A stretch of DNA of 64,000 bases from NCBI GenBank assembly GCA_004762155.1, contig SIHP01000003.1, positions 1 to 64,000 of the forward strand, read 5' to 3'. Positions 32,960 through 41,046 of this stretch are shown here, piece by piece. The translations under genes and the position numbers were made by a program. The notes beneath the pieces were generated by a model. It was not told the DNA's origin. It saw only the letters and a list, made by a program, of their open reading frames with translations, and made no database searches. This stretch comes from Flavobacteriaceae bacterium (GTDB lineage: Bacteria > Bacteroidota > Bacteroidia > Flavobacteriales > Flavobacteriaceae). How positions within the stretch are numbered: position 1 is the stretch's first letter; each line of letters starts with the position of its first letter.

Positions 32960-34537
32960 CTAATTTACTAATATCTTAAATGTTTTACTATATTGATTAT
33001 TCTTTCCATTAACAGAAGCAACGTATAAACCTTTAGCTAAATCTGAAGTTTCAATTTGGATAGTTTCAGAGTTAAGAATATTTTTAGTGCTGATTAATTT
33101 TCCTTCTAAAGAATACATTGTAATGGTAACATCGTCATTTATACCAGCAAATTTTATATTATTTCCATTTGTTGGGTTTGGATACAATGTAATTAATTCT
33201 TCATCTTTTATTGTTTCAGAAGTTGATAACACATTTTTATCTGAATAACCACCAATAATAACTTTCACATTTGTAGGAAATGTACATTGAATTGTAGAAG
33301 AATGATCACCAACATCATCATAAGCAAAAGCATAGGTTTGTGATTCAAAGCTAATTTCATCATCATGGAAAAATTTAACATATTCATTATAAGGTTCTAT
33401 TTGAAAAAAACGAGACGCATCATGAGTATATTGTACGGTGTCATCTGTAATACTTGTATAAATCGCGTGTCTGCTAATAGCGGCTGCCATTTGAGCTTGA
33501 ATCATTAAATCTTCATTATAAGCTTCAACATTAACACTAGCATCATATGGTGTATATGCTAAAGAACCAGAACCTTCAATTGCATTTACTGTAGTTGGTT
33601 TTGAATAAATAGTAGCAATAGTTCCGTCTGCAGGATCAGTAAATTTAAACTCACCATTTTCGTTAACACGACCAGACCAAGTTCCGCGATCACCAATATT
33701 AATATTTAAATCTAAATTACTGTAGGTTTCCCAAATTTCATCAATATAAATATCTAAAACATCTTTTGGAAATTCAGTTACTTTAGAAGGTTGTTCAATA
33801 ATAGGTTCTCCATCATAAGAATGTGTTTTTATAGTTTTAGCAACTAAATAATCTTCGCTAACTTTTTCGTCCCAAATAGTTAAAATTTCATCATGAGATA
33901 ATAATTCACCAATTTTTTTAAACTGTGCAGTTCCTCCACCGTTAATAGCATCGTTATAAGAATCTTCATAAGTTGTACCAGTAACACCACCAGAAAACCC
34001 GGTAACTTCTAATCCCATTGGATATTGATACGCATCAACACGACTTGTATTAGTCCATAAACCAGAATCTCCCCAAGTTAACTCAACTAATTCCCAACGA
34101 ATTCCGTCATTAGGATCGGAATCGGAATTTAAATTAGCACCAGCATATCCGCCAGTATCATGAAAGCGTAAATACATTGGAGATTTAAAAGAAATAAAAA
34201 TCCTACAGGCATATAAATCTTGCGGAATTTGAATTGTTTTATTGGTTAACTCACTTAATTTAGTAAATATATCTGGATATTTCCATGAAGAAGGTTCGCT
34301 CCATTCTGGGCCATCAATAGTATTATAATCTGCAGACATTTCTATCATAGAACTATCATTCATGTCCATCCAAACATCACCAGTAGGTAATATTTTTCCA
34401 ACCAATCCAATATAAATATCTTCATCGGCATATCTTGAGTTGTTCTCAAAAGTGTAAGGCAATGTAAGTTCTTGTGCATTTGTTTTAAATACTAAACACG
34501 TAAAAGTTAATAATAAAGGGAAAATAATTTTTTTCAT
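32960..34537 (-). CDS. beta-1,3-glucanase (GH64/thaumatin-like) family protein with T9SS type A sorting domain
   Basis: 525 aa from ATG 34537 (MKKIIFPLLLTFTCLVFKTNAQ, signal peptide); an in-frame extension to 34630 is spurious. The mature N-terminus ENNSRYADEDIYIGLVGKIL, then CRIFISFKSPMYLRFHDTGG and DPNDGIRWELVELTW, resembles the thaumatin-like fold of GH64 laminaripentaose-producing beta-1,3-glucanases. A C-terminal sorting domain begins ITLYPNPTNGNNIKFAG and ends KTFKILVN. The protein is probably secreted or surface-bound and could attack algal or fungal beta-glucans. The GH64 call is from pattern recall and is not certain. Confidence 0.72.
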   Translation of the reverse strand: MKKIIFPLLLTFTCLVFKTNAQELTLPYTFENNSRYADEDIYIGLVGKILPTGDVWMDMNDSSMIEMSADYNTIDGPEWSEPSSWKYPDIFTKLSELTNKTIQIPQDLYACRIFISFKSPMYLRFHDTGGYAGANLNSDSDPNDGIRWELVELTWGDSGLWTNTSRVDAYQYPMGLEVTGFSGGVTGTTYEDSYNDAINGGGTAQFKKIGELLSHDEILTIWDEKVSEDYLVAKTIKTHSYDGEPIIEQPSKVTEFPKDVLDIYIDEIWETYSNLDLNINIGDRGTWSGRVNENGEFKFTDPADGTIATIYSKPTTVNAIEGSGSLAYTPYDASVNVEAYNEDLMIQAQMAAAISRHAIYTSITDDTVQYTHDASRFFQIEPYNEYVKFFHDDEISFESQTYAFAYDDVGDHSSTIQCTFPTNVKVIIGGYSDKNVLSTSETIKDEELITLYPNPTNGNNIKFAGINDDVTITMYSLEGKLISTKNILNSETIQIETSDLAKGLYVASVNGKNNQYSKTFKILVN

Positions 34538-34683
34538 AAAAAAGGGATATTTAAAAATTTTAGTTTGATTTAAGTTAGTAGAACGCACTAATTCTGTGAT
34601 TATTTTAAGATTTGATAAAGATATTTTCACAAAACATTAACATTATAATTTGAAAGAAAACTGGAGTTAGCCCGACATATGGT

Positions 34684-34691
34684 TAACTTTG
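34684..34691 (+). promoter_or_regulatory. -7 element of the lipoprotein/DUF2911 operon
   Basis: TAACTTTG, a perfect TAnnTTTG, 22 bases before ATG 34713. The alternative upstream start at 34689 falls inside this element, so it cannot be the real one. Confidence 0.65.
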
Positions 34692-34712
34692 ATTCAAAAA
34701 ATATTTTTAAGA

Positions 34713-35513
34713 ATGAAAATAAAAAAATACACTTTAATTTTATTATTTATAACTTCTATTTCTTCCTGTATTATGAAGCAGAAAGATAAAAAGATGGATA
34801 TTCCATCGTCTTCAGTAACTTCTATAACCAAGGAGCCATCTAAAGCTCAAACTATTTTAAATGAAACTATAAAAGCTCATGGAGATGGTTTGTATTCATC
34901 AGCTAATTACTCTTTTGAATTTAGGGGTAATAAATACTCTTTTAAAAATAATGGAACAAATTACGAATACAGAAAACAAATAAATAAGGAAGGTGTTTTT
35001 GTTGAAGATGTTCTTAAAAACAATAAATTTTCAAGACTTATAGATGCAAAACCTAGTGAGTTATCTAACAAGGAGATAAAAAGTGGAACTGGGGCTATAA
35101 ATTCGGTTATTTATTTTGCAACCTTACCTTATAAGTTAAATGATAAAGCTATAAATGTTAAATACATTGAAGAAACAAGTATAAAAGATATAATTTATGA
35201 TGTTTTAGAAATAACTTTTGATAAAGAAGGTGGAGGAGAAGATCATGATGATGAATTTCATTATTGGATAAATAAGGAAACAAAAAAAATAGACTATTTA
35301 GCTTACAATTATAAAGTTAATAAAGGTGGTGTGCGTTTTAGAAGTGCTTATAATAAAAGAGTTGTAGGTGGAATTACGTTTCAAGACTATATAAATTACA
35401 AAGCAGAAGTTGGCACACCATTAAAAGATTTACCAAGACTTTTTGAAGCTAATAAGCTAAAAGAAATTTCAAAAATAAAAACAGAGAACATAATTAATTT
35501 AAACAACAAATAA
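34713..35513 (+). CDS. DUF6503-like outer lipoprotein
   Basis: 266 aa from ATG 34713. The N-terminus MKIKKYTLILLFITSISSC is a lipoprotein signal with lipobox ISSC, so the mature protein is lipid-anchored. The rest is beta-rich, with an AHGDGLYSSANYSFEFRG opening and a YDVLEITFDKEGGG..DDEFHYWINKETKKIDYL segment. These resemble flavobacterial DUF6503 proteins, a LolA/LppX-like fold family of unknown function. The next gene starts 2 bases after the stop, so the two form an operon. Confidence 0.7.
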   Translation: MKIKKYTLILLFITSISSCIMKQKDKKMDIPSSSVTSITKEPSKAQTILNETIKAHGDGLYSSANYSFEFRGNKYSFKNNGTNYEYRKQINKEGVFVEDVLKNNKFSRLIDAKPSELSNKEIKSGTGAINSVIYFATLPYKLNDKAINVKYIEETSIKDIIYDVLEITFDKEGGGEDHDDEFHYWINKETKKIDYLAYNYKVNKGGVRFRSAYNKRVVGGITFQDYINYKAEVGTPLKDLPRLFEANKLKEISKIKTENIINLNNK

Positions 35514-35515
35514 CA

Positions 35516-36091
35516 ATGAAAAATTTAGTAATGATTATTGCATTTGCAATTATAGGAACGAATCTTAACGCTCAAGAGTTTGCAAAAATGGACAAGAGTT
35601 CTATGGACAGATCTTATTATCCAAAAAATGCTCCAAAAAGAGCTTTTGCTAAAACAGATGCAGATAAAAAAGCACAAGAACCACAAATTAGAGTAACGTA
35701 TTCTCGTCCGGCTAAAAAAGGAAGAGAGGTATTTGGTAAGCTTTTAAAGTTTGGAGAAGCTTGGAGAGTTGGAGCAAATGAATCTACAGAAATATTATTT
35801 GCTAATGATGTTACTTTTGGAGGAAAGAAAATAAAAGCTGGTCGTTATTCTATAATAATTATTCCAACAGCAAAAGAATGGACACTTAAATTAAATACTG
35901 GACTTGATGGTTGGGGAAATTACGGATATGATGCAAGTAAAGATATTGCAAGTATGAGTGTTCCTGTTACGAAAAGTAAAAAGGAAATAGAAAATTTATC
36001 TATAGCTTTATACAAAGCATCTAACAAAAAAATACATTTAAAAATAGGTTGGGATACTACAGTAGCTGAGTTTCCTATTATGTTGAAATAA
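35516..36091 (+). CDS. DUF2911 domain-containing protein
   Basis: 191 aa with signal peptide (MKNLVMIIAFAIIGTNLNAQ). The domain shows RVTYSRPAKKGREVFGKLLK, FGEAWRVGANESTEILFAND, AGRYSIIIIPTAKEWTLKLN and a C-terminal KIGWDTTVAEFPI, which are the conserved blocks of DUF2911, a beta-sandwich family of unknown function common in Bacteroidota. Coupled to the DUF6503-like lipoprotein upstream. A clear terminator follows at 36143. Confidence 0.9.
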   Translation: MKNLVMIIAFAIIGTNLNAQEFAKMDKSSMDRSYYPKNAPKRAFAKTDADKKAQEPQIRVTYSRPAKKGREVFGKLLKFGEAWRVGANESTEILFANDVTFGGKKIKAGRYSIIIIPTAKEWTLKLNTGLDGWGNYGYDASKDIASMSVPVTKSKKEIENLSIALYKASNKKIHLKIGWDTTVAEFPIMLK

Positions 36092-36142
36092 AAAATCTAT
36101 GATTTAAGAAGCCTTATAGATATTTATTTAATGTAAATAAGC

Positions 36143-36179
36143 AAAAACGATTACTCAATCTAAAGAGTAATCGTTTTTT
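36143..36179 (+). terminator. Rho-independent terminator
   Basis: AAAAACGATTACTC, 8-base loop, GAGTAATCGTTTTTT. It follows the DUF2911 gene. Confidence 0.9.
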
Positions 36180-36326
36180 ATTTCTATGCTATTCTTTTAT
36201 GATTGATTTACTCTTCTTAAAAGAAAAATTTAAATATTGGGTAATGAATTCTTTATAAAAATACTATTTATTAAAGAGTTACCTGAAAATCTTTGAAAAG
36301 AATAAGGAAAATAAAATCAAACAATT

Positions 36327-36488
36327 ATGTTGAAATCAATATCAAGTTTAGGAATAGTTTTAAACAAAAAGGAGCAAAGAGAAGTGAACGGAGGTCAGAT
36401 ACAATGTCCAAGAGGACAAGTGCTATATTGTATTTGGCATGGATGCTGGTGTGTGTCAGAACTACAAGAAGAAGAGGTAGATTTTTAA
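36327..36488 (+). CDS. Double-glycine leader peptide, 53 aa (Cys-rich core)
   Basis: The ORF begins MLKSISSLGIVLNKKEQREV and continues NGG, a classic (S)LGxxLxKxEQxxxxGG double-glycine leader. The 30-residue core starts QIQCPRGQVLYCIWHGCWC and has four Cys, two Trp and an acidic tail VSELQEEEVDF. A longer ORF in another frame (36293-36514) overlaps it and is a shadow. A -7-like AATCTTTG lies at 36288-36295 and a strong terminator follows, so it is a single-gene transcription unit without export genes. Confidence 0.75.
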   Translation: MLKSISSLGIVLNKKEQREVNGGQIQCPRGQVLYCIWHGCWCVSELQEEEVDF

Positions 36489-36506
36489 GAGTAGTACTAA
36501 TAAAAG

Positions 36507-36537
36507 CTGTTTGAAAAATAATTTCAAACAGTTTTTT
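36507..36537. terminator. Bidirectional terminator
   Basis: CTGTTTGAAA (36507-36516), loop, TTTCAAACAG (36522-36531), then T6. The minus-strand 194-aa gene ends at its edge (36536). Confidence 0.85.
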
Positions 36538-37120
36538 AAATTATATTTTGTTTTTTAGCAATTAAAGCTAAAATTTTTTTTCCACGAGCTTCACAACCTT
36601 TACTTTGATGAATAATATCTTTTCTAATGATATCTGCCAAGGCAGGATGAACCCATTTTTCATGAAATCCTAATAAATATAATGTATTCATCGTATATGC
36701 TTTTACGGCTATTTTTTGAGGTTTAATTAGCCAATCAAAACCAACTTCAATAATTTTATTAAGTTGATTTTTAGTCAAAACATCCTGAATGTCATGTGAT
36801 TTTTTATCATTATAAGCAATAGAAATATGCTCACATATTTTGGCGCAAGTCCTTACAGAACCATCAAAATAAACGGTATTTATATTTTCTGTAAACTCTT
36901 TTAAATGAGGTACTAAAAGTTGTAATCCGTTATGAGTACATATCCATTCTAAAATCCAAGCAGCACGAATAGACAATTTATCATCTACATTAAACGTTTC
37001 TTTAACTAAATAAGGAAACAAATAAGGAGATTCAATTATTTTAAGAGCAGCATTATTTCTATGTTCTCTTTTAGCGTTTTCAACGCTTTGAAGTATGGTA
37101 ATTAAAAAATCTCGATTCAC
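36536..37120 (-). CDS. hypothetical helical protein, 194 aa (HEAT-like)
   Basis: All-helical soluble protein with repeat-like helix pairs, for example NNAALKIIESPYLFPYLVKE, KLSIRAAWILEWICTHNGLQ and KIAVKAYTMNTLYLLGFHEK. Relatives in flavobacteria are, I believe, sometimes annotated as 'adenylosuccinate lyase'. I see none of that enzyme's signature motifs, and it is less than half the length. A HEAT/ARM-type scaffold is more likely. It is divergent from the MORN-repeat gene at 37165. Confidence 0.7.
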   Translation of the reverse strand: MNRDFLITILQSVENAKREHRNNAALKIIESPYLFPYLVKETFNVDDKLSIRAAWILEWICTHNGLQLLVPHLKEFTENINTVYFDGSVRTCAKICEHISIAYNDKKSHDIQDVLTKNQLNKIIEVGFDWLIKPQKIAVKAYTMNTLYLLGFHEKWVHPALADIIRKDIIHQSKGCEARGKKILALIAKKQNII

Positions 37121-37164
37121 CTTGGTATGGTTTATGTATATTTGTTCCTAAATAATTTTGAATA

Positions 37165-37866
37165 ATGATAAATATAAAAAGACTATTCATAGCAACTATT
37201 GTATTCACATTTTTTTTCGTTTCAAATGCTGTATCTCAAAAGATAAACAAAGTTGATGCAGAAGGTAAAAGAACAGGTGTTTGGAAAAAGAATTATCCTA
37301 ACGGAAAGTTACGTTACACAGGTACTTTTTTAAATGGTAAAGAAATAGGAACATTTAAGTTCTATAAAAATACATCTTCCAAATTACCATCAATAGTAAA
37401 AGAATATTCAATTAATTCTGATTCTGCAATTGTAAAATTTTATAATTACGATGGTAAATTAAAGACCAAAGGAACTATGATTGGGAAGAAAAGAGTTGGA
37501 GCATGGAATTATTATTTTAGTAATGGTAAGATATTTTCTGAAGAGTTTTATAAAGATGGAAATTTAGAAGGTGTTTTAAAAAATTACTATGCAAATGGTA
37601 ATATAACTGAAGAATCAAATTATAAAAACGGACTTAAAGATGGTGTTTCTAAAGTGTATACAGAAGACGGTATTTTAATAGAAGAAGTAATTTATGTTGC
37701 CGGAAAGTTAAATGGACCAGCAAAATACTTCGATTTAAAAGGTCAAATTAAAGAAACGGGAGTTTATAAAGATAATAAGAGAGAAGGAAAATGGGAGTTT
37801 TACATGGATGGAGAAGTAAGTGAACGACCAAAACAAGTAACACATAGAGTAGATAAGCGTAAATAA
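37165..37866 (+). CDS. MORN/YwqK-repeat secreted protein
   Basis: 233 aa with signal peptide (FIATIVFTFFFVSNAVSQ). It contains at least five ~20-residue YwqK/MORN_2 repeats of the form (Y/W)xxNGKLxxxGxYxNGKxxGxW, for example KKNYPNGKLRYTGTFLNGKE, NYYFSNGKIFSEEFYKDGNL and DGVSKVYTEDGILIEEVIY. Databases often label the family 'toxin-antitoxin system YwqK antitoxin', but nothing here supports a toxin partner. It is probably a periplasmic or outer-membrane repeat protein. Confidence 0.85.
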   Translation: MINIKRLFIATIVFTFFFVSNAVSQKINKVDAEGKRTGVWKKNYPNGKLRYTGTFLNGKEIGTFKFYKNTSSKLPSIVKEYSINSDSAIVKFYNYDGKLKTKGTMIGKKRVGAWNYYFSNGKIFSEEFYKDGNLEGVLKNYYANGNITEESNYKNGLKDGVSKVYTEDGILIEEVIYVAGKLNGPAKYFDLKGQIKETGVYKDNKREGKWEFYMDGEVSERPKQVTHRVDKRK

Positions 37867-37888
37867 TTGATAATTAGTTTTAAACTAT

Positions 37889-37931
37889 AAAAAAAGCAAC
37901 TAAAATTTAAAAAATTTTAGTTGCTTTTTTT
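37889..37931 (+). terminator. Rho-independent terminator
   Basis: A-run, GCAACTAAAATTT, short loop, AAATTTTAGTTGC, T-run. It follows the MORN-repeat gene. Confidence 0.9.
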
Positions 37932-38018
37932 ATGGTTAATTCTATATTTGCAAAAAAATGCTAATTGAAATTTAACTTCATTTGGCTATGAAAATATTAA
38001 TTGTTTAAATTTATTAAA

Positions 38019-39569
38019 ATGAAAAAAATAACATTTTTAATGTTGTTAGTTGTACTTGCTTCAAATATTAAGGCACAAGTTGTAACAACAAATAGTAATG
38101 CTGTAGGTATGGAGCATAATGTATTGTTTAATGCTAACAGTAGATATACGGTCACGCAAAATGGAAATGGACCTCAGTTTGATTTGGATGGACTTTTTAA
38201 TGGTGATTTTAAACCATTTTATACATCAACAGCTCCTACAACATCCGCTCCTGCAATTATAGAAATACAAGGATTGCCTTCAGTTCATACACAAACAGGA
38301 GGTTGGGTAGGTTGGACTACACGCTATTGGCAAGCAAAAAATTTTATAATTGAAGGCTATAATTCTTATGGAGGATTTAATGATTGGGTAACTATAGCAG
38401 ATTATACAAGTACCGACTATACTGGAGGATATAGTTTTTATAAAAAAGTACCAACAAAAGGTACTTACACAAAGCTTCGTTTTACATTTTATTCTTCGTA
38501 TGGAACAAATGGTCGTTTAGGAATTTCTGAATTATTTTTTTTACATCCTGAAGCAATGACTCCTTATGAAGGTTTGTTGGATGCATTTGCTTATAATGGA
38601 GACGATATTGTTACTTCTAATACAGGTAATGTAGGTATTGGAACTAATAGTCCTGTAGCTAAATTACAAATAGAGTCAGATGTAATACCTACAGAAGTTT
38701 ATCCTCCTTCAGAATTTAAAGATTATTTTAAAAACAAAGATTATGATGTTTTGTATTTGAATAGAACTGCTAACAGTAATATGGGACCTTCATTATTTTT
38801 AAAAGGAATAGAAAGTGAAACAAGTTTTAGTGCTAGAATAGCTTTATTAGGGAAAGGTGGAGCAAATGGAGATTTAGCTTTTTTAACAAGTGCTACAGAT
38901 GGGTATAAGCAAAATGAAGTAATGAGAATTACTCATGACGGTAACGTAGGTATTGGTACAATAGAAACAGAAGCGAAGTTAGATGTAAATGGAAGTTTAA
39001 GAGCAAATTCATTGATTATTGATGGAAATGATTTTAAATTAGGAACAGACAACAGTAGAGATATAGGAGAAAAAACTGGTCAAAGAGCTTTAGTACATTT
39101 TACAGAAGATAGGCTTTTTATGAATTATGGAGGTGATTTTGAAGGCGGAGTATATGTAGCTGGACCAAAAACAATTTTTGAAAAAAACGTAGGTATCGGT
39201 ACAACTGAGACAGAAGGTTACCAATTAGCAGTTAAAGGAGATAAAGGTATAATAGCTGAAAAAGTAACAGTTAAAGTACATGGCAATTGGGCAGATTATG
39301 TTTTTGAAGATGATTATAAATTACCTACTTTAGAAGAAGTAGAAAAGCATATTGAAGAAAAAGGACATTTACAAAATATTCCTTCGGCAGAAGTTGTGGC
39401 AAAAGAAGGAGTAGAATTAGGTAACATGAATAGAATATTGTTAGAAAAAATAGAGCAGTTAACTTTATATACAATTCAACAAGAGAAAGAAATAAAGGCT
39501 TTAAAAGCGCAACAAAAAGAAGTTGAGGCATTAAAAGTTTTGGTTAAAAAGTTATTGGAGGCTAAATAA
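38019..39569 (+). CDS. Secreted protein with discoidin-like N-terminus and tail-fibre-type C-terminus
   Basis: 516 aa from ATG 38019 (MKKITFLMLLVVLASNIKAQ, signal peptide). Residues about 20-190 look like an F5/8 type C (discoidin) carbohydrate-binding module (IIEIQGLPSVHTQTGGWVGW, then KNFIIEGYNSYGGFNDWVTI and TYTKLRFTFYSSYG). Then come three tail-fibre style NVGIGT repeats (about 206, 310 and 390) with intervening beta segments, and a C-terminal coiled coil (MNRILLEKIEQLTLYTIQQE onward). Such proteins are common in flavobacterial genomes and are not phage genes by themselves. Probably cell-surface attached and glycan-binding. Confidence 0.78.
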   Translation: MKKITFLMLLVVLASNIKAQVVTTNSNAVGMEHNVLFNANSRYTVTQNGNGPQFDLDGLFNGDFKPFYTSTAPTTSAPAIIEIQGLPSVHTQTGGWVGWTTRYWQAKNFIIEGYNSYGGFNDWVTIADYTSTDYTGGYSFYKKVPTKGTYTKLRFTFYSSYGTNGRLGISELFFLHPEAMTPYEGLLDAFAYNGDDIVTSNTGNVGIGTNSPVAKLQIESDVIPTEVYPPSEFKDYFKNKDYDVLYLNRTANSNMGPSLFLKGIESETSFSARIALLGKGGANGDLAFLTSATDGYKQNEVMRITHDGNVGIGTIETEAKLDVNGSLRANSLIIDGNDFKLGTDNSRDIGEKTGQRALVHFTEDRLFMNYGGDFEGGVYVAGPKTIFEKNVGIGTTETEGYQLAVKGDKGIIAEKVTVKVHGNWADYVFEDDYKLPTLEEVEKHIEEKGHLQNIPSAEVVAKEGVELGNMNRILLEKIEQLTLYTIQQEKEIKALKAQQKEVEALKVLVKKLLEAK

Positions 39570-39586
39570 GCAAATAAAAATATTTT

Positions 39587-39612
39587 AAAAAACGTCCTTT
39601 TGGGCGTTTTTT
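39587..39612 (+). terminator. Rho-independent terminator
   Basis: A6-CGTCC, loop TTTT, GGGCG-T6 (one G-T pair). It follows the 516-aa protein gene. Confidence 0.85.
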
Positions 39613-39657
39613 GCTTTTATATAAATTAGTAAGTGTTTAAGTATGGATGTAAATTCG

Positions 39658-39665
39658 TAAATTTG
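39658..39665 (+). promoter_or_regulatory. -7 element of mnmA
   Basis: TAAATTTG, a perfect TAnnTTTG, 18 bases before ATG 39684. The longer ORF start at 39633 lies upstream of this promoter and would not be in the mRNA. Confidence 0.65.
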
Positions 39666-39683
39666 CACCCCAATTCAAAGAAA

Positions 39684-40871
39684 ATGAAAAGAGTAATTGT
39701 AGGACTTTCTGGAGGTGTAGATAGTAGTGTAACCGCGTATTTATTAAAAGAACAAGGTTATGAGGTTATTGGCTTGTTTATGAAAAACTGGCACGATGAT
39801 TCTGTAACTATTTCTGATGAATGTCCGTGGTTAGAAGATAGTAATGATGCAATGATTGTTGCTGAAAAATTAGGAATCCCTTTTCAAACGGTAGATTTAA
39901 GCGAGCAATACAAAGAACGTATTGTAGATTATATGTTTGATGAATATGAAAAAGGAAGAACTCCAAATCCAGATGTTTTATGTAACCGAGAAATAAAGTT
40001 TGATGTTTTTATGGACATTGCTTTAGGTTTAGGAGCTGATTATGTAGCTACTGGGCATTATTGTAGAAAAGGAGAAGAGGAAATAGATGGAGAAAAAGTA
40101 TATAAACTTTTAGCAGGAAAAGATACCAATAAAGATCAATCGTATTTTTTATGTCAATTATCGCAAAAGCAATTAGAAAAAGCATTATTTCCTATAGGTG
40201 AATTAACAAAACCAGAAGTACGAGAAATTGCTAAAGAAGCTGATTTAATTACAGCCGATAAAAAAGATTCTCAGGGGTTATGTTTTATAGGTAAAGTTCG
40301 TTTACCAGATTTTTTGCAACAAAAATTAAAAGCAAAAGAAGGAGAAATAGTTCAAATTCCAACTAATTACGAGCAATACAATAGAGAAATTCCAGAATTT
40401 GATACTAAAATAGACGAATTAACGTATTTTTCAACAAAGTATTCTTACACAAAAGAGTCAGGAAAAGTAGTCGGTAAACACCAGGGAGCACATTTTTTTA
40501 CCAAAGGACAACGAAGAGGTTTAGCAGTTGGAGGAACCAAAGAACCATTGTTTGTAATAGAAACAGATGTAAATGATAATATTATTTATACAGGAGAAGG
40601 TAAAAACCACAAAGGATTGTATAGAAGTGTGTTGTTTGTAGCAAATGAAGAATTACATTGGGTTAGAGAAGATTTAGCGTTACCAATTGGTGAAACTATG
40701 GAAGTTGAAGCGCGTATACGTTACCGACAAAAATTAGAAAAAGCCGTTTTATATAAAGTGCCAACAGGAGTATTTGTTGAGTTTGAGAATGCACAATCTG
40801 CAATTCAAGAAGGACAATTTGTTGCTTGGTATGTTAACGAAGAATTATTAGGTTCTGGTGTTATAGCTTAA
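39684..40871 (+). CDS. mnmA: tRNA-specific 2-thiouridylase MnmA
   Basis: 395 aa from ATG 39684 ([20 protein letters not shown]). The PP-loop SGGVDSS binds ATP. The catalytic Cys pair lies in [13 protein letters not shown] (about residue 97) and [12 protein letters not shown] (about 200), with [10 protein letters not shown] in the linker. It adds sulfur to C2 of U34 in tRNA-Lys, -Glu and -Gln. The insert of about 25 residues around [15 protein letters not shown] is seen in Bacteroidota homologues. Monocistronic between two terminators. Confidence 0.96.
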   Translation: MKRVIVGLSGGVDSSVTAYLLKEQGYEVIGLFMKNWHDDSVTISDECPWLEDSNDAMIVAEKLGIPFQTVDLSEQYKERIVDYMFDEYEKGRTPNPDVLCNREIKFDVFMDIALGLGADYVATGHYCRKGEEEIDGEKVYKLLAGKDTNKDQSYFLCQLSQKQLEKALFPIGELTKPEVREIAKEADLITADKKDSQGLCFIGKVRLPDFLQQKLKAKEGEIVQIPTNYEQYNREIPEFDTKIDELTYFSTKYSYTKESGKVVGKHQGAHFFTKGQRRGLAVGGTKEPLFVIETDVNDNIIYTGEGKNHKGLYRSVLFVANEELHWVREDLALPIGETMEVEARIRYRQKLEKAVLYKVPTGVFVEFENAQSAIQEGQFVAWYVNEELLGSGVIA

Positions 40872-40892
40872 TACCAAGTTCTTATTTGCAAT

Positions 40893-40931
40893 AAATCCCT
40901 TAAATAATTATTATTTAAGGGATTTGTTTTT
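40893..40931 (+). terminator. Rho-independent terminator
   Basis: AAATCCCTTAAATAAT (40893-40908), one-base centre, ATTATTTAAGGGATTT (40910-40925), then GTTTTTT. It follows mnmA. Confidence 0.85.
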
Positions 40932-41046
40932 TGTATTAAAAGTCCATAGTTTAAGTAAAAAACAATTAAATAATTATAGCAATAAGTAGTTAATTTTTTT
41001 TAATCATTCAATTTTTAGATAAAAAATAAATCAGTAATTTCGAAAT

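Noticed and set aside
36293..36514. 73-codon plus-strand ORF rich in Arg and Lys
   Set aside because: It overlaps the 53-aa double-glycine peptide in another frame; the latter has a recognisable leader and Cys-rich core.
36536..37120. Adenylosuccinate lyase
   Set aside because: It is less than half the length and lacks the fumarase/aspartase signature; only all-helical repeats are visible.
37165..37866. Toxin-antitoxin system antitoxin (YwqK)
   Set aside because: The name is inherited from databases; the protein is secreted, made of MORN-like repeats and has no toxin neighbour.
38019..39569. Prophage tail-fibre gene
   Set aside because: It has a signal peptide and discoidin-like domain, and no other phage genes are near; tail-fibre-type repeats occur in many flavobacterial surface proteins.
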